The position numbers and the translations under genes were made by a program. The notes below the pieces were generated by a model. That model did not search any database, was not told where the DNA came from, and worked only from the letters and a program-made list of their open reading frames with translations. Positions 17,719 through 26,700 of a stretch of 64,000 nt of DNA are shown piece by piece. Position 1 is the first letter of the stretch. Every line of letters begins with the position of its first letter. The stretch is from Flammeovirgaceae bacterium (GTDB taxonomy: Bacteria > Bacteroidota > Bacteroidia > Cytophagales > Cyclobacteriaceae), in NCBI GenBank assembly GCA_015180985.1, contig CP054185.1, positions 1,481,001 to 1,545,000 of the forward strand, read 5' to 3'.

Positions 17719-18250
17719 GTGCCTGAATTGTCATTTTTTACCATTAAAGAACCCGCGCAGGGTGTTTACCGCGAAAGTGGCAGCAAATTTCTCGCTTTTG
17801 CCTATCCTGTAAAAGGATGAAGTGCAGATTAAGGAAAAACTGGAAAACCTGAAAAAAGAATATTCCGATGCCCGTCTCCATTGCTACGCCTGGGTGCTGG
17901 GCGCTGAAAAAGATCGGTTTCGGGCGTTTGATGATGGCGAACCCGGCCATTCGGCAGGCGACCCGATTTTGGGGCAGATCCGGTCGCGTAATCTCTCCAA
18001 TGTACTTGTGGTGGTGGTTCGGTATTTTGGAGGGATTAAACTGGGTGTGGGTAGGTTGATAGCGGCTTATCGTGCGGCTGCCGCGCAGGCCCTGGATAAT
18101 GCTACCCGTGTGGATATGGAGGTAATGCGGAGATTCAGGCTTAAATATCCCTACCAACAAACTGCTGACATCATGCGGAAGGTAAAACAGGTACGTGCCC
18201 GTGTTATTGCGCAGCGGCATGAAACCGATTGCCTGTTGGAATTGAAATAG
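17719..18250 (+). pseudogene. YigZ/IMPACT family protein, reading frame broken by one nucleotide
   Basis: The 142-residue frame from 17822 encodes most of an IMPACT-family protein (LHCYAWVLG, DDGEPGHSAGDPIL, VVVRYFGGIKLGVGRLI) but lacks the N-terminus. The missing start lies in another frame: GTG 17719 encodes MPELSFFTIKEPAQGVYRE then SGSKFLAFAYPVK and meets TGA at 17818. Reading one base fewer in the AAAAGG at about 17812-17817 joins the halves as AYPVK-DEVQIKEKL, exactly the family pattern. So either one G was inserted (pseudogene or sequencing error) or a +1 shift is used. IMPACT/YigZ proteins are linked to translation control. Confidence 0.8.
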
Positions 18251-18351
18251 CTTTTTGTGATGCAGGCCGGTTTATGGAGCAGGACAAACGTTTAATGCAT
18301 AAGCATGTTGAAGTGGAAGAAATTCCGTTAACTTGAAATAAATTTTTTTCC

Positions 18352-19581
18352 ATGCCACTATCCCGGAAGCCCGCCCTCGGCTTCATTTTCGTTACGCTGT
18401 TAATTGATGTAACCGGCTGGGGCATCATCATCCCGGTAATGCCCCGGCTCATCCAGGAACTTTCGGGTGGTTCGTTAAGCGAGGCCTCGAAATACGGGGG
18501 CTGGCTGATATCGACTTATGCCATTATGCAGTTTGCCTGTGCGCCCATCGTGGGTGCGTTGAGCGATCGGTTTGGCCGCAGGCCGGTGCTGCTGGCTTCT
18601 CTATTTGGTTTTGGTATTGATTACCTGTTTCTGGCATTTGCTCCCACGCTGGGCTGGTTGTTTGTGGGCCGTGCTATTGCCGGCATTATGGGCGCCAGTT
18701 TCACCACGGCAGGTGCCTACATTGCCGACATCAGCACACCGGAAAAGCGATCGCAGAATTTCGGCATGATTGGTGCTGCCTTCGGGCTGGGCTTTATCAT
18801 CGGGCCGGTAATTGGCGGATTGCTGGGCGGCCTTGGTACGCGGGTGCCTTTTTTAGTTACCGCGGGCTTAACCTTCCTTAACTGGCTGTATGGTTTCTTC
18901 ATTTTACCGGAGTCGCTCCAACCCGAAAACCGCAGGGCGTTCAGCTGGCAGCGCGCCAACCCATTGGGTACGCTTAGGAGTTTATTCCGTTTTCCGGTTA
19001 TCAGAGGGTTGTTCGTAGCGCTGGCTTTCCTCTACATTGCGGCACACGCAGTACAAAGCAACTGGTCGTACTACACGATAGAAAAGTTTGGGTGGAAGGA
19101 ATCCGATATAGGCATATCGCTTGGGGTTGTCGGTTTTGTGTATGCCATTGTTTCGGGGTGGCTTATCCGGTTGATCATCCCGGCCCTGGGCCAGCAACGC
19201 AGCGTGTACGTTGGCCTGGGCTTGCAGGCAGCTGGTTTTATTTTATATGCCGCGTCTTCGCAGGGCTGGATGATGTATGCCTTTACGGTGGTGTACTGCT
19301 TGGGCGGCATTGCCGGCCCTGCTTTGCAGGGCATTATGTCATCCATTATACCGCCCAACGAGCAGGGCGAACTGCAGGGCGGCTTCACCAGCCTGATGAG
19401 TTTGTGTTCCATCATCGGGCCGTTTGTAATGAACAGCGTATTGTTTGCCTGGTTTACCGGGCCCGGGGCACCGGTTTATCTGCCGGAAGTGGCGATGGTG
19501 TTTGGTGCCCTGCTGGCGGTTATCAGCACGGTGTTGGCGCGGAGGAGTTTGAAGCGCAGCGCCAGCCCCACAGATGCCTGA
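18352..19581 (+). CDS. MFS transporter, TCR/Tet (tetracycline-efflux-like) family
   Basis: A 409-residue, twelve-helix transporter. The N-terminal [27 protein letters not shown] resembles TetA-type antiporters, including the helix 1 Asp. The A-motif is [14 protein letters not shown], and the helix 4-5 region contains [23 protein letters not shown]. The Bacteroidota members of this family are numerous and do not by themselves prove tetracycline resistance. The TGA stop at 19579-19581 lies inside an inverted half-copy of the CRISPR repeat, so the gene runs directly into the array boundary. Confidence 0.87.
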   Translation: MPLSRKPALGFIFVTLLIDVTGWGIIIPVMPRLIQELSGGSLSEASKYGGWLISTYAIMQFACAPIVGALSDRFGRRPVLLASLFGFGIDYLFLAFAPTLGWLFVGRAIAGIMGASFTTAGAYIADISTPEKRSQNFGMIGAAFGLGFIIGPVIGGLLGGLGTRVPFLVTAGLTFLNWLYGFFILPESLQPENRRAFSWQRANPLGTLRSLFRFPVIRGLFVALAFLYIAAHAVQSNWSYYTIEKFGWKESDIGISLGVVGFVYAIVSGWLIRLIIPALGQQRSVYVGLGLQAAGFILYAASSQGWMMYAFTVVYCLGGIAGPALQGIMSSIIPPNEQGELQGGFTSLMSLCSIIGPFVMNSVLFAWFTGPGAPVYLPEVAMVFGALLAVISTVLARRSLKRSASPTDA

Positions 19582-19637
19582 AAGCAAATCACAACGCTCC
19601 ATTGAAAATGGAGGTACGCGTTGTGATTTGCTTTCAG
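19578..19637. repeat. Inverted half-repeat capping the CRISPR array, with internal hairpin
   Basis: Bases 19578-19596 are the exact reverse complement of 19619-19637, that is, of the first 18 bases of the first CRISPR repeat plus one. The 22-nt interval contains a second perfect hairpin, CTCCATT-GAA-AATGGAG (19597-19613). The left arm covers the stop codon of the MFS gene. It may be a transcription barrier for the MFS gene, a remnant of an inverted repeat unit, or an anti-repeat able to pair with crRNA. It has no T-run. Confidence 0.85.
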
Positions 19638-21040
19638 TAAACGATCTTTGACATGGAACGAGGAGAAATCAAACCGGTTCTTGAGGTTGTGATTTGCTTT
19701 CAGTAAACGATCTTTGACATGAGCCACAACCGGGGCAATTCAGCTGGCGGTGTTGTGATTTGCTTTCAGTAAACGATCTTTGACATGAGTACTAACATTT
19801 TTACCAATCCAACCTAAGTTGTGATTTGCTTTCAGTAAACGATCTTTGACATGTAAGCCAAGAGGAATTTATCCAAGCAATAAGTTGTGATTTGCTTTCA
19901 GTAAACGATCTTTGACATGTCGTGCCGAGAGCTTGAGTACAACCGAGTGGTTGTGATTTGCTTTCAGTAAACGATCTTTGACATGGCAGACTCATTAGCC
20001 TTGAATTATGAGTTGGTTGTGATTTGCTTTCAGTAAACGATCTTTGACATGAAGCACGTCAAACGGGTTAGGCGTAGAGCCGTTGTGATTTGCTTTCAGT
20101 AAACGATCTTTGACATGTGCAACGATCATTTATACGAAGCCTTTATAGTTGTGATTTGCTTTCAGTAAACGATCTTTGACATGAATTCATTGCAGCCATT
20201 GCAGCCCTAAACAGTTGTGATTTGCTTTCAGTAAACGATCTTTGACATGTGTAATATCTCTGGTACCTCATAGCCAGCAGTTGTGATTTGCTTTCAGTAA
20301 ACGATCTTTGACATGGACCGCATTGCGATCAATTCGGAAGCAAGGGTTGTGATTTGCTTTCAGTAAACGATCTTTGACATGTGATCTTTCGTTAGTCGTG
20401 GTTGGTACTAAGTTGTGATTTGCTTTCAGTAAACGATCTTTGACATGGTTCGGGTTTAGTCCATTCGTGCCCGCGTGGTTGTGATTTGCTTTCAGTAAAC
20501 GATCTTTGACATGAACGGGAGCAGCCGTTGTCACAACTTTTAAGTTGTGATTTGCTTTCAGTAAACGATCTTTGACATGGTTGCCGCGCTATCCGTTCCT
20601 GTTGTTGGGTTGTGATTTGCTTTCAGTAAACGATCTTTGACATGTGACAGCGATGGCGGTTTGCCATTCATAAGGTTGTGATTTGCTTTCAGTAAACGAT
20701 CTTTGACATGTATCCTTCCTGTGGATACTTTTAACATCAAGTTGTGATTTGCTTTCAGTAAACGATCTTTGACATGTTGATTTTCTGTTATATGTTTCAA
20801 TAGTTTGTTGTGATTTGCTTTCAGTAAACGATCTTTGACATGGAAAAAGTGTTTATAATCTGATTCGTATTAGTTGTGATTTGCTTTCAGTAAACGATCT
20901 TTGACATGGTTCTCGCGGTTGGCGTTGCGGTCTTCCTTGTTGTGATTTGCTTTCAGTAAACGATCTTTGACATGCGATTGTTTCGAAGGCAAAAGCGAAG
21001 AGAGGTTGTGATTTGCTTTCAGTAAACGATCTTTGACATG
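19620..21040 (+). CRISPR. CRISPR array, type II-C, 22 repeats and 21 spacers
   Basis: There are twenty-two repeats of 36 nt, identical by eye, each starting GTTGTGATTTGC and ending TTTGACATG. Repeat starts run from 19620 in 66-bp steps, with one 65-bp step at 20544 to 20609. Spacers are 30 nt except spacer 15 (20580-20608), which is 29 nt. The GTTGTGATTTGCTTTC start matches Bacteroidota type II-C repeats in the plus orientation, opposite to the cas genes. The tracrRNA anti-repeat confirms this strand. No degenerate repeat is seen inside the array and all spacers look different. By eye I found no spacer match elsewhere in the window. Confidence 0.99.
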
Positions 21041-21133
21041 TCATTTATAGCAAGCCTGCTGTAAACCAGCCGGTTGCAGCCGGTTAAGGATTTAAAAAAT
21101 GGCCTGTCGCATGTCGAAGAAGCCTCCGTGGCC
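21041..21133. other. Array-cas2 spacer, candidate leader/anchor
   Basis: Ninety-three bases separate the last repeat from the cas2 stop codon. They contain a tandem GCCGGTTGCAGCCGGTT (a direct repeat with hairpin potential) and an A-rich run (GGATTTAAAAAATGG). The other array end abuts the MFS gene with only an inverted half-repeat, so this is the more plausible site for a leader used in spacer insertion. That is an inference from position only. Confidence 0.3.
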
Positions 21134-21466
<333 letters not shown>

Positions 21467-22399
21467 TTACGGCAGTTCGGGGTATACTATCTTTTTGGCG
21501 TTGCCGCCAAAGCAGCGGGCCAGCGAGGCCGTGGTGTGCTGGGCGGCCACCATCAGCGGGCTGCGTTCACCGTTCAGTATCACATCCACCGAAGCAAGGG
21601 CCAGCAGTTTCTTTTTTACATCGGGCGAAAGCTGGCTGTAGTCACCGCCCTGAGCAACCAACCCTTTTACCAGCGCATCGGCAAACGGGCGGTAAGGTTC
21701 CATCACATCATCGGCCAGGCAATAATGGTTGTACTGGTTGTGGTGGTGGATGCCCAGCGTGGGCAGCAGGCCCGAGCCCACCAGGCTGCGGGCAATAATG
21801 GCGCGCAGGATGGCATAGGCATAGTTTAGCAAATTGTTTGGCGGCAGGCCTTCGCGTTCGCGTTTGAAGTTGGGTACTTCGGGGAAAAGATTTTTCCAGT
21901 AGTAGGTGGCTGCGCGGGCTTCGAGGTTTTCGGTATCGCCCGAAAGTACATCCCTGCTCCACTTCATCAGGTTGCCCGCTTCGATGCCGTGGCGCTGAAG
22001 CAGCAGCGCCTGGTTTTTGATTTTGGCTTTTACGGTTTGTTGCCATAATTGTTTAAGCAGGGGTTGGGAGGCGTTTATTTGATCACTAAACCGGGACGCC
22101 TGCAGCGTATGGCCTGAGAGGTTAAGCATAAGCCCGGTAGGCAGGTGGGTGTTATCGCAGGTAATGAAGGCCACATTATTGTTCAGCAGTTTGGCCATGA
22201 GGGCCTGCGATATAATGATTTGCGGGTGGTCAAGGATGACCACGCCAACGTCTTCAATGGGTATGGTAGCCTGGGCTTCTTTTTTAAAGGCTTCGGGCAG
22301 GGTAGGGTTCTTTTCCACCTCGGGAAGGCGCACCACCAGCTGCTCGAGGTGGGTACTCAGGTAGGCCGGGTTGCCGAAGTAGAGAGTGCGTTTGATCAT
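21467..22399 (-). CDS. cas1: CRISPR-associated integrase Cas1 (type II)
   Basis: A 310-residue Cas1 starting at ATG 22399 (MIKRTLYFGNPAYLS), the standard type II start; a TTG frame further upstream would read through the palindromic spacer. Family features include the N-terminal beta domain with VVILDHPQIIIS, the helical domain with the active-site Glu in TENLEARAATYYW, and the His and Glu in GIHHHNQYNHYCLADDVMEPYRP. It integrates new spacers with Cas2. There is no csn2 or cas4, which sets the subtype as II-C. Confidence 0.97.
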   Translation of the reverse strand: MIKRTLYFGNPAYLSTHLEQLVVRLPEVEKNPTLPEAFKKEAQATIPIEDVGVVILDHPQIIISQALMAKLLNNNVAFITCDNTHLPTGLMLNLSGHTLQASRFSDQINASQPLLKQLWQQTVKAKIKNQALLLQRHGIEAGNLMKWSRDVLSGDTENLEARAATYYWKNLFPEVPNFKREREGLPPNNLLNYAYAILRAIIARSLVGSGLLPTLGIHHHNQYNHYCLADDVMEPYRPFADALVKGLVAQGGDYSQLSPDVKKKLLALASVDVILNGERSPLMVAAQHTTASLARCFGGNAKKIVYPELP

Positions 22400-22431
22400 G
22401 GCCGGCAAAAGACATACTGAATGTAACCCAA

Positions 22432-22472
22432 TACCGAGAAAATCCAAAATCGTATTTTAGAATTTCACGCTT
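22432..22472. repeat. 41-bp near-palindrome, downstream copy (cas1 side)
   Basis: An AT-rich imperfect palindrome centred on CGT (ACCGAGAAAATCCAAAAT, CGT, ATTTTAGAATTTCACGC), located 7 bp beyond the ATPase stop codon and upstream of cas1. It matches the copy at 23669-23709 at 34 of 41 positions, in the same orientation. It is a less perfect palindrome than its partner. Confidence 0.85.
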
Positions 22473-22478
22473 TTGTTT

Positions 22479-23648
22479 TTACAAGGCCTTAATAACCTCA
22501 TGTAGAAATTGAACAAGGCTGCCCGATTGTACGCGTTTATCCTGCTGAAAGGACGGGTTGCCGGGTGTAACAATATACCCGTGTTTAATTTTTAGATCAT
22601 CCAATACGGTATAGAATCCTCTTGATACCGAGGGTGTGGATGAATGTTTGATCTCAACGGCAAGAACAGGTTTTATGCCGTCTGCCAGCAATACATCGCA
22701 TTCGGCACCATGGTGGGTGCGGTAATAATACAAGTCGATAGAGGCTGGTTTGCATTGATGTATCTGTTCGATTACATAACCTTCCCAGGAGTTGCCCACA
22801 CTTAAATGCAGGGGCAGATCATCGGCTGAATGAATGCGATTCAGCGTATGCAGTAAACCGCTGTCGCGCAAATATACTTTTGGCGCTTTTACCAGGCGTT
22901 TGCCTGAGTTTATATGCCAGGCGGGCAACTGCCTGACCAGGAATGCACCTTCTAAAAAATCGAGGTACCGTTTTACGGTAGGGCTGGTAACGCCCAGGGC
23001 CCGGGCAAATGTTTCACCATTCCAGATGGAACCATTATGTGTAGCCAACATGTACCAGAAACTGCGCATAATTTTTTCTGAAAGCGTTACACCAAACAGC
23101 AATGACAGGTCGCGCTCAATATAGGTTCGGATAAAATTTTCCAACCAGCGCGTAGCGGTTGTATCGTGGCTTGCTGTAAGGGCTGGCGGGAAGCCGCCAC
23201 GAAACCAATGCCGGTGCTGACTGATGCGGCTTTTTTTTGCTTCGAGTAGATTTACCGGAGCCAGTTCGGCAAAAGCAATGCGGCCTGCCAACGATTCGGA
23301 TACGCCTTTCATCAGGTCGGGCGAAGCCGACCCGGTGAGGATGAACCGCCCGGGTTTTCTGTTTTTGTCAATCACCGGGCGCAGCTTGGCAAAGAGCGAA
23401 GGCATACGCTGCACTTCGTCAATTACAATGCAATGGTCGGGGTACTGTTCAAATACAAAAGTGGCATCGTTGAGCCGCGCCAGGTCGGCATCGCTTTCCA
23501 GGTCAAAATACAGCCTCTTTTTTTTGCCCTTTTTCAGCTGGTTTTTAACGAGCGTGGTTTTACCCACTTGCCGGGGCCCAAGCAGCGCAACTACCGGAAA
23601 CTCTTTCAGTAAAGTTTCTACGTAACCGGTAATGGCGCGGGTAATCAT
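22479..23648 (-). CDS. AAA ATPase with C-terminal DUF4143 (archaeal-type ATPase) inserted in the cas operon
   Basis: A 389-residue protein of the AAA_14-DUF4143 group. It has Walker A GPRQVGKTT (about residue 24), Walker B HCIVIDEVQRMP and sensor FILTGSAS. The C-terminal domain carries a nuclease-like AECDVLLADGI...AVEIKHSS segment (E-C-D and E-x-K spacing) that resembles restriction-type PD-(D/E)XK folds. The family is widespread and multicopy in Bacteroidota; its role is unknown. It separates cas9 from cas1 on the same strand and is bracketed by two copies of a 41-bp palindrome, suggesting a mobile or self-regulated cassette, not a CRISPR component. Confidence 0.88.
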   Translation of the reverse strand: MITRAITGYVETLLKEFPVVALLGPRQVGKTTLVKNQLKKGKKKRLYFDLESDADLARLNDATFVFEQYPDHCIVIDEVQRMPSLFAKLRPVIDKNRKPGRFILTGSASPDLMKGVSESLAGRIAFAELAPVNLLEAKKSRISQHRHWFRGGFPPALTASHDTTATRWLENFIRTYIERDLSLLFGVTLSEKIMRSFWYMLATHNGSIWNGETFARALGVTSPTVKRYLDFLEGAFLVRQLPAWHINSGKRLVKAPKVYLRDSGLLHTLNRIHSADDLPLHLSVGNSWEGYVIEQIHQCKPASIDLYYYRTHHGAECDVLLADGIKPVLAVEIKHSSTPSVSRGFYTVLDDLKIKHGYIVTPGNPSFQQDKRVQSGSLVQFLHEVIKAL

Positions 23649-23668
23649 GCCGCAAACCTACAGAATTT

Positions 23669-23709
23669 AACCGTGAAAATCTAAAATTGTATTTTTGATT
23701 TTCACGGTT
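23669..23709. repeat. 41-bp near-palindrome, upstream copy (cas9 side)
   Basis: A palindrome with 19-nt arms, one mismatch and a TGT centre (AACCGTGAAAATCTAAAAT, TGT, then the complement), ending 21 bp upstream of the ATPase start codon. The second copy lies just past the ATPase stop at 22432-22472. Possible readings are an operator for the ATPase gene, a transcriptional hairpin, or the end of an inserted cassette. Confidence 0.9.
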
Positions 23710-23771
23710 GCTGATTGTGAAACCGGTAAAAATCCTGAGCTTCTTAAGGGTATATTTAAAATTTTATCAGG

Positions 23772-26700
23772 CTATTTCCATTTTATTGTTCCATCCCTTT
23801 TTACTTCAAAGTCATAACCTTCAACAACAAAATTCAAATTATCTTTTGAGAGTTTTAATTTTGGATATGGGGTTTTCAAATTTACATTTGAAAACCCTTG
23901 CCAGATTGCTTTACCGAAGGTTTTCTCCAGTTTTTTTAAATCATTATCAGCTCTGCTATCTATATGATGCCTGAATCTGATACGACCGTCTTTTTCGAAG
24001 CCTTCAATCACGTACAGACGATTAGAGATTTCTTTTTCAATGATACCCAGCTCTTTAAGTTCAGCTAAATTTTCTTTAAAGAAAATCACCTTTATTCCTG
24101 AGGTAAGCACATACTTTAATTGAACTTTTGTTTTGGGTTTTTGTATTTCTATTTCCTGTTCAAACATTTCTTCTAGAATTTTTGATGTCTTTTTTATTTG
24201 AGCAGTGTCAAATAGACTAAGTATTCTATACCCTCTTTGTTTTTGGTCATTTTCGTAAAGCCCGTATGCGAAATTTTCTCCATTAGCTGCATAGTAGCTT
24301 TGCTTATACTCTTTACTAGAAAGATTGGTTTGCTTTTTAATTGCCATGGGTTCCGAAACACTTGCATATACCCGTATGTGTCGGATTTTATTTCCGTGTG
24401 GCTTGCCATTTTTGTCTAACAGATAGACTCCTTTTTCAAACGCTTCTTTCAGGCCACCGGCTTCGATTATTTGTTTTTCAATTTGTGATTTCAGGCCTTC
24501 ATCTACTACAAGTTTCCTTACGTCATCCAAGGTTTTAAATCCAGGTGTGTTAGCATCTTTCTTGTATTGAAGGGGAATTCTTACTACATATTTTACTTCT
24601 TCTTCCTGAATGAATTCTCCGTTCTCGTCTTTCAATAAATTTCCTTTGTCACCTTTTTTGGCAGGTTTTATTGCTCCATAGAAAGTTTCCTGATGCAGTT
24701 GTCCGCGAATACTATCTCCGGTTGCCCACTTGTTCACTTTCGTCCCATCGGGTTTCTCAATAAATACTTCTTTACCGCGCTTGCGCACTTTTCGTCTGGC
24801 AGGCGTTAATTCCTGATTGTTGGTAATGTTGTTTATCAAAATAGTATCGTCAATACTCCAAACAAACTCTCGCTTAAAGCCTTTATAGGGCTCTTCTGTG
24901 AATGTAGCTTTTGGATTTTTTTCTTTTGCTTCATAGTATCTTTCCAGAATAGCATCGCGTTGGGCGGCTACGGGAATGAGCGTTAATACTGCCGCATCTT
25001 TGGCGTGATGCGAATGCTTGCTGCGGTCTTTCTTCTCATCGGCAGCTTGTAATTGGTATATTTTTCTGAATTCTGCTGTAATGCTACCTTTTTGTACATC
25101 AACTTTGTCAAAATAGGTTTTCAAATAATGGAATGCATATTTTGAAATAAGCTGTGTGTCCACCTTTTGGCTGTTTTTGAAACCACTGGTGATTTCTGTA
25201 ATGGTAAAACGGTCCAACTTATTTTGCCAGTAATCCAATTCCATTTGCCACAGGTGTCGTTGCTGAATGGCATCATCTTTCCATTTTTTAATTACCGCTT
25301 TTTTGGATTTTGTCTTCCAAAAATCAATTTGCTGCTTGATGCGTTTAACTTTTTCTTCCCACGCTACTAACCTTGTTTTTATTGCTGAACATTTTCCAAT
25401 GTTCGCGCCAAAGTCATATTCTTTATCATAATTGGGAAGCTGGGTAGGGATTTGATTTCTTTTAATACTACGATTGTAGTCTGCATAACAAACGGTAAGG
25501 TTCGCCAACGAATTATCAAAGGATTTACTTCGTGGTAGAGTGTGTTCAAAATCAATGACGTTTTCATTGAACAAATCCGTTAATTTGATAAACCTGCCTG
25601 TATATATGCACTGGTATCCCTGTTCTTTCCAAAGGCGAAACTTATCGATTAAGTTTTTACCATGTCCACTCCAACGAATGGCTTCATCTTTTTGATTAGA
25701 TTTTTTTCTTTTCTTTTTTCCTTTCTCGTCCACTTCTGCTTCTGCAACTTCCGGCAGTGTTTGCTCAGCATTTTGTTCATAAAACAAGCGCACCTTATCA
25801 ATGTCGTCATTACTAGACGCGTTTGCTTTAATGCTTCCATCTTCATTTAGAAGCTGCTTAATAGCTTCAGCGAACTCCTGATTTTCAGCTTCGCGCTGGC
25901 GTTGCCAGGCTTCAATGGCCCAACGTTTATTTGCATCATTTAGCTCTCGTGCAACCTCTACCACAACCCTTGTTTCACTATCAATCTGATTGGTTTCGAT
26001 CATATAATTCATCAGCTTGCGCAATTCGTGCAACGTGCGCATAGCCATTGGGTTTTTGAACGAACCTGTTTTGGGGCTACCGAGTTTTAGCACTCCGTTT
26101 TTATCGGGTTTAGCAGGCGGATAAATATTGATTTCGGAAGGATGATAAATTTTTGAGAGCTTCTTCTCGTCCAGATTTTCAAAGTTGTCCAGTAGAAACT
26201 CTTTTAACGTATCAATTAATTTGGGCAACTGGTAATAGCCCGATTCGGTCTTGAAATATTTTTTACCGTTCGATTGAATGGTAACAATTCGTTCTTTACT
26301 TCCGGAATCCCTCACAATTCCTTGTTTAGCAAAATAAGCTTGATAACAGTCTTTAACGGTATCAAATATGGGTTTCTTGTTCTCTTCAGTAAAGCTGTTC
26401 CATTTACTTTTTCCGATAGTTTCTTCAATGGTGATTTGAATATGCTTTAAATCACCCTCATCGATCACATAATTCTTGCCACCAAACTTTTCATTTGCTT
26501 CCAAATTTTTATGTTTTGAAATAAGGTTATTTACGGTGTTGAGAATTGTTTTTTGCTGTCGATTTTCATCAATAACCTCGCTAATGCTATCCAACAGCAT
26601 TTTTTCGTTTTGTGACCATAAATCTTTACCAAGAATTTCAGGAATATTGGCCAACAAAACCGCCTCCGTGTAAATTAATCCTTTCTGTAAAAACACATTT

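Noticed and set aside
19578-19620. The inverted half-repeat as the functional tracrRNA
   Set aside because: It lacks a nexus and a terminator and runs straight into the array, while 28167-28237 has all tracrRNA parts.
19476-21044. Minus-strand open frames with a repeating VKDRLLKANHN pattern
   Set aside because: These are translations of the CRISPR repeat, whose 66-bp period keeps frames open; they are not genes.
22479-23648. DUF4143 ATPase as an accessory Cas protein
   Set aside because: The family is abundant outside CRISPR loci and the flanking palindromes point to an inserted cassette.
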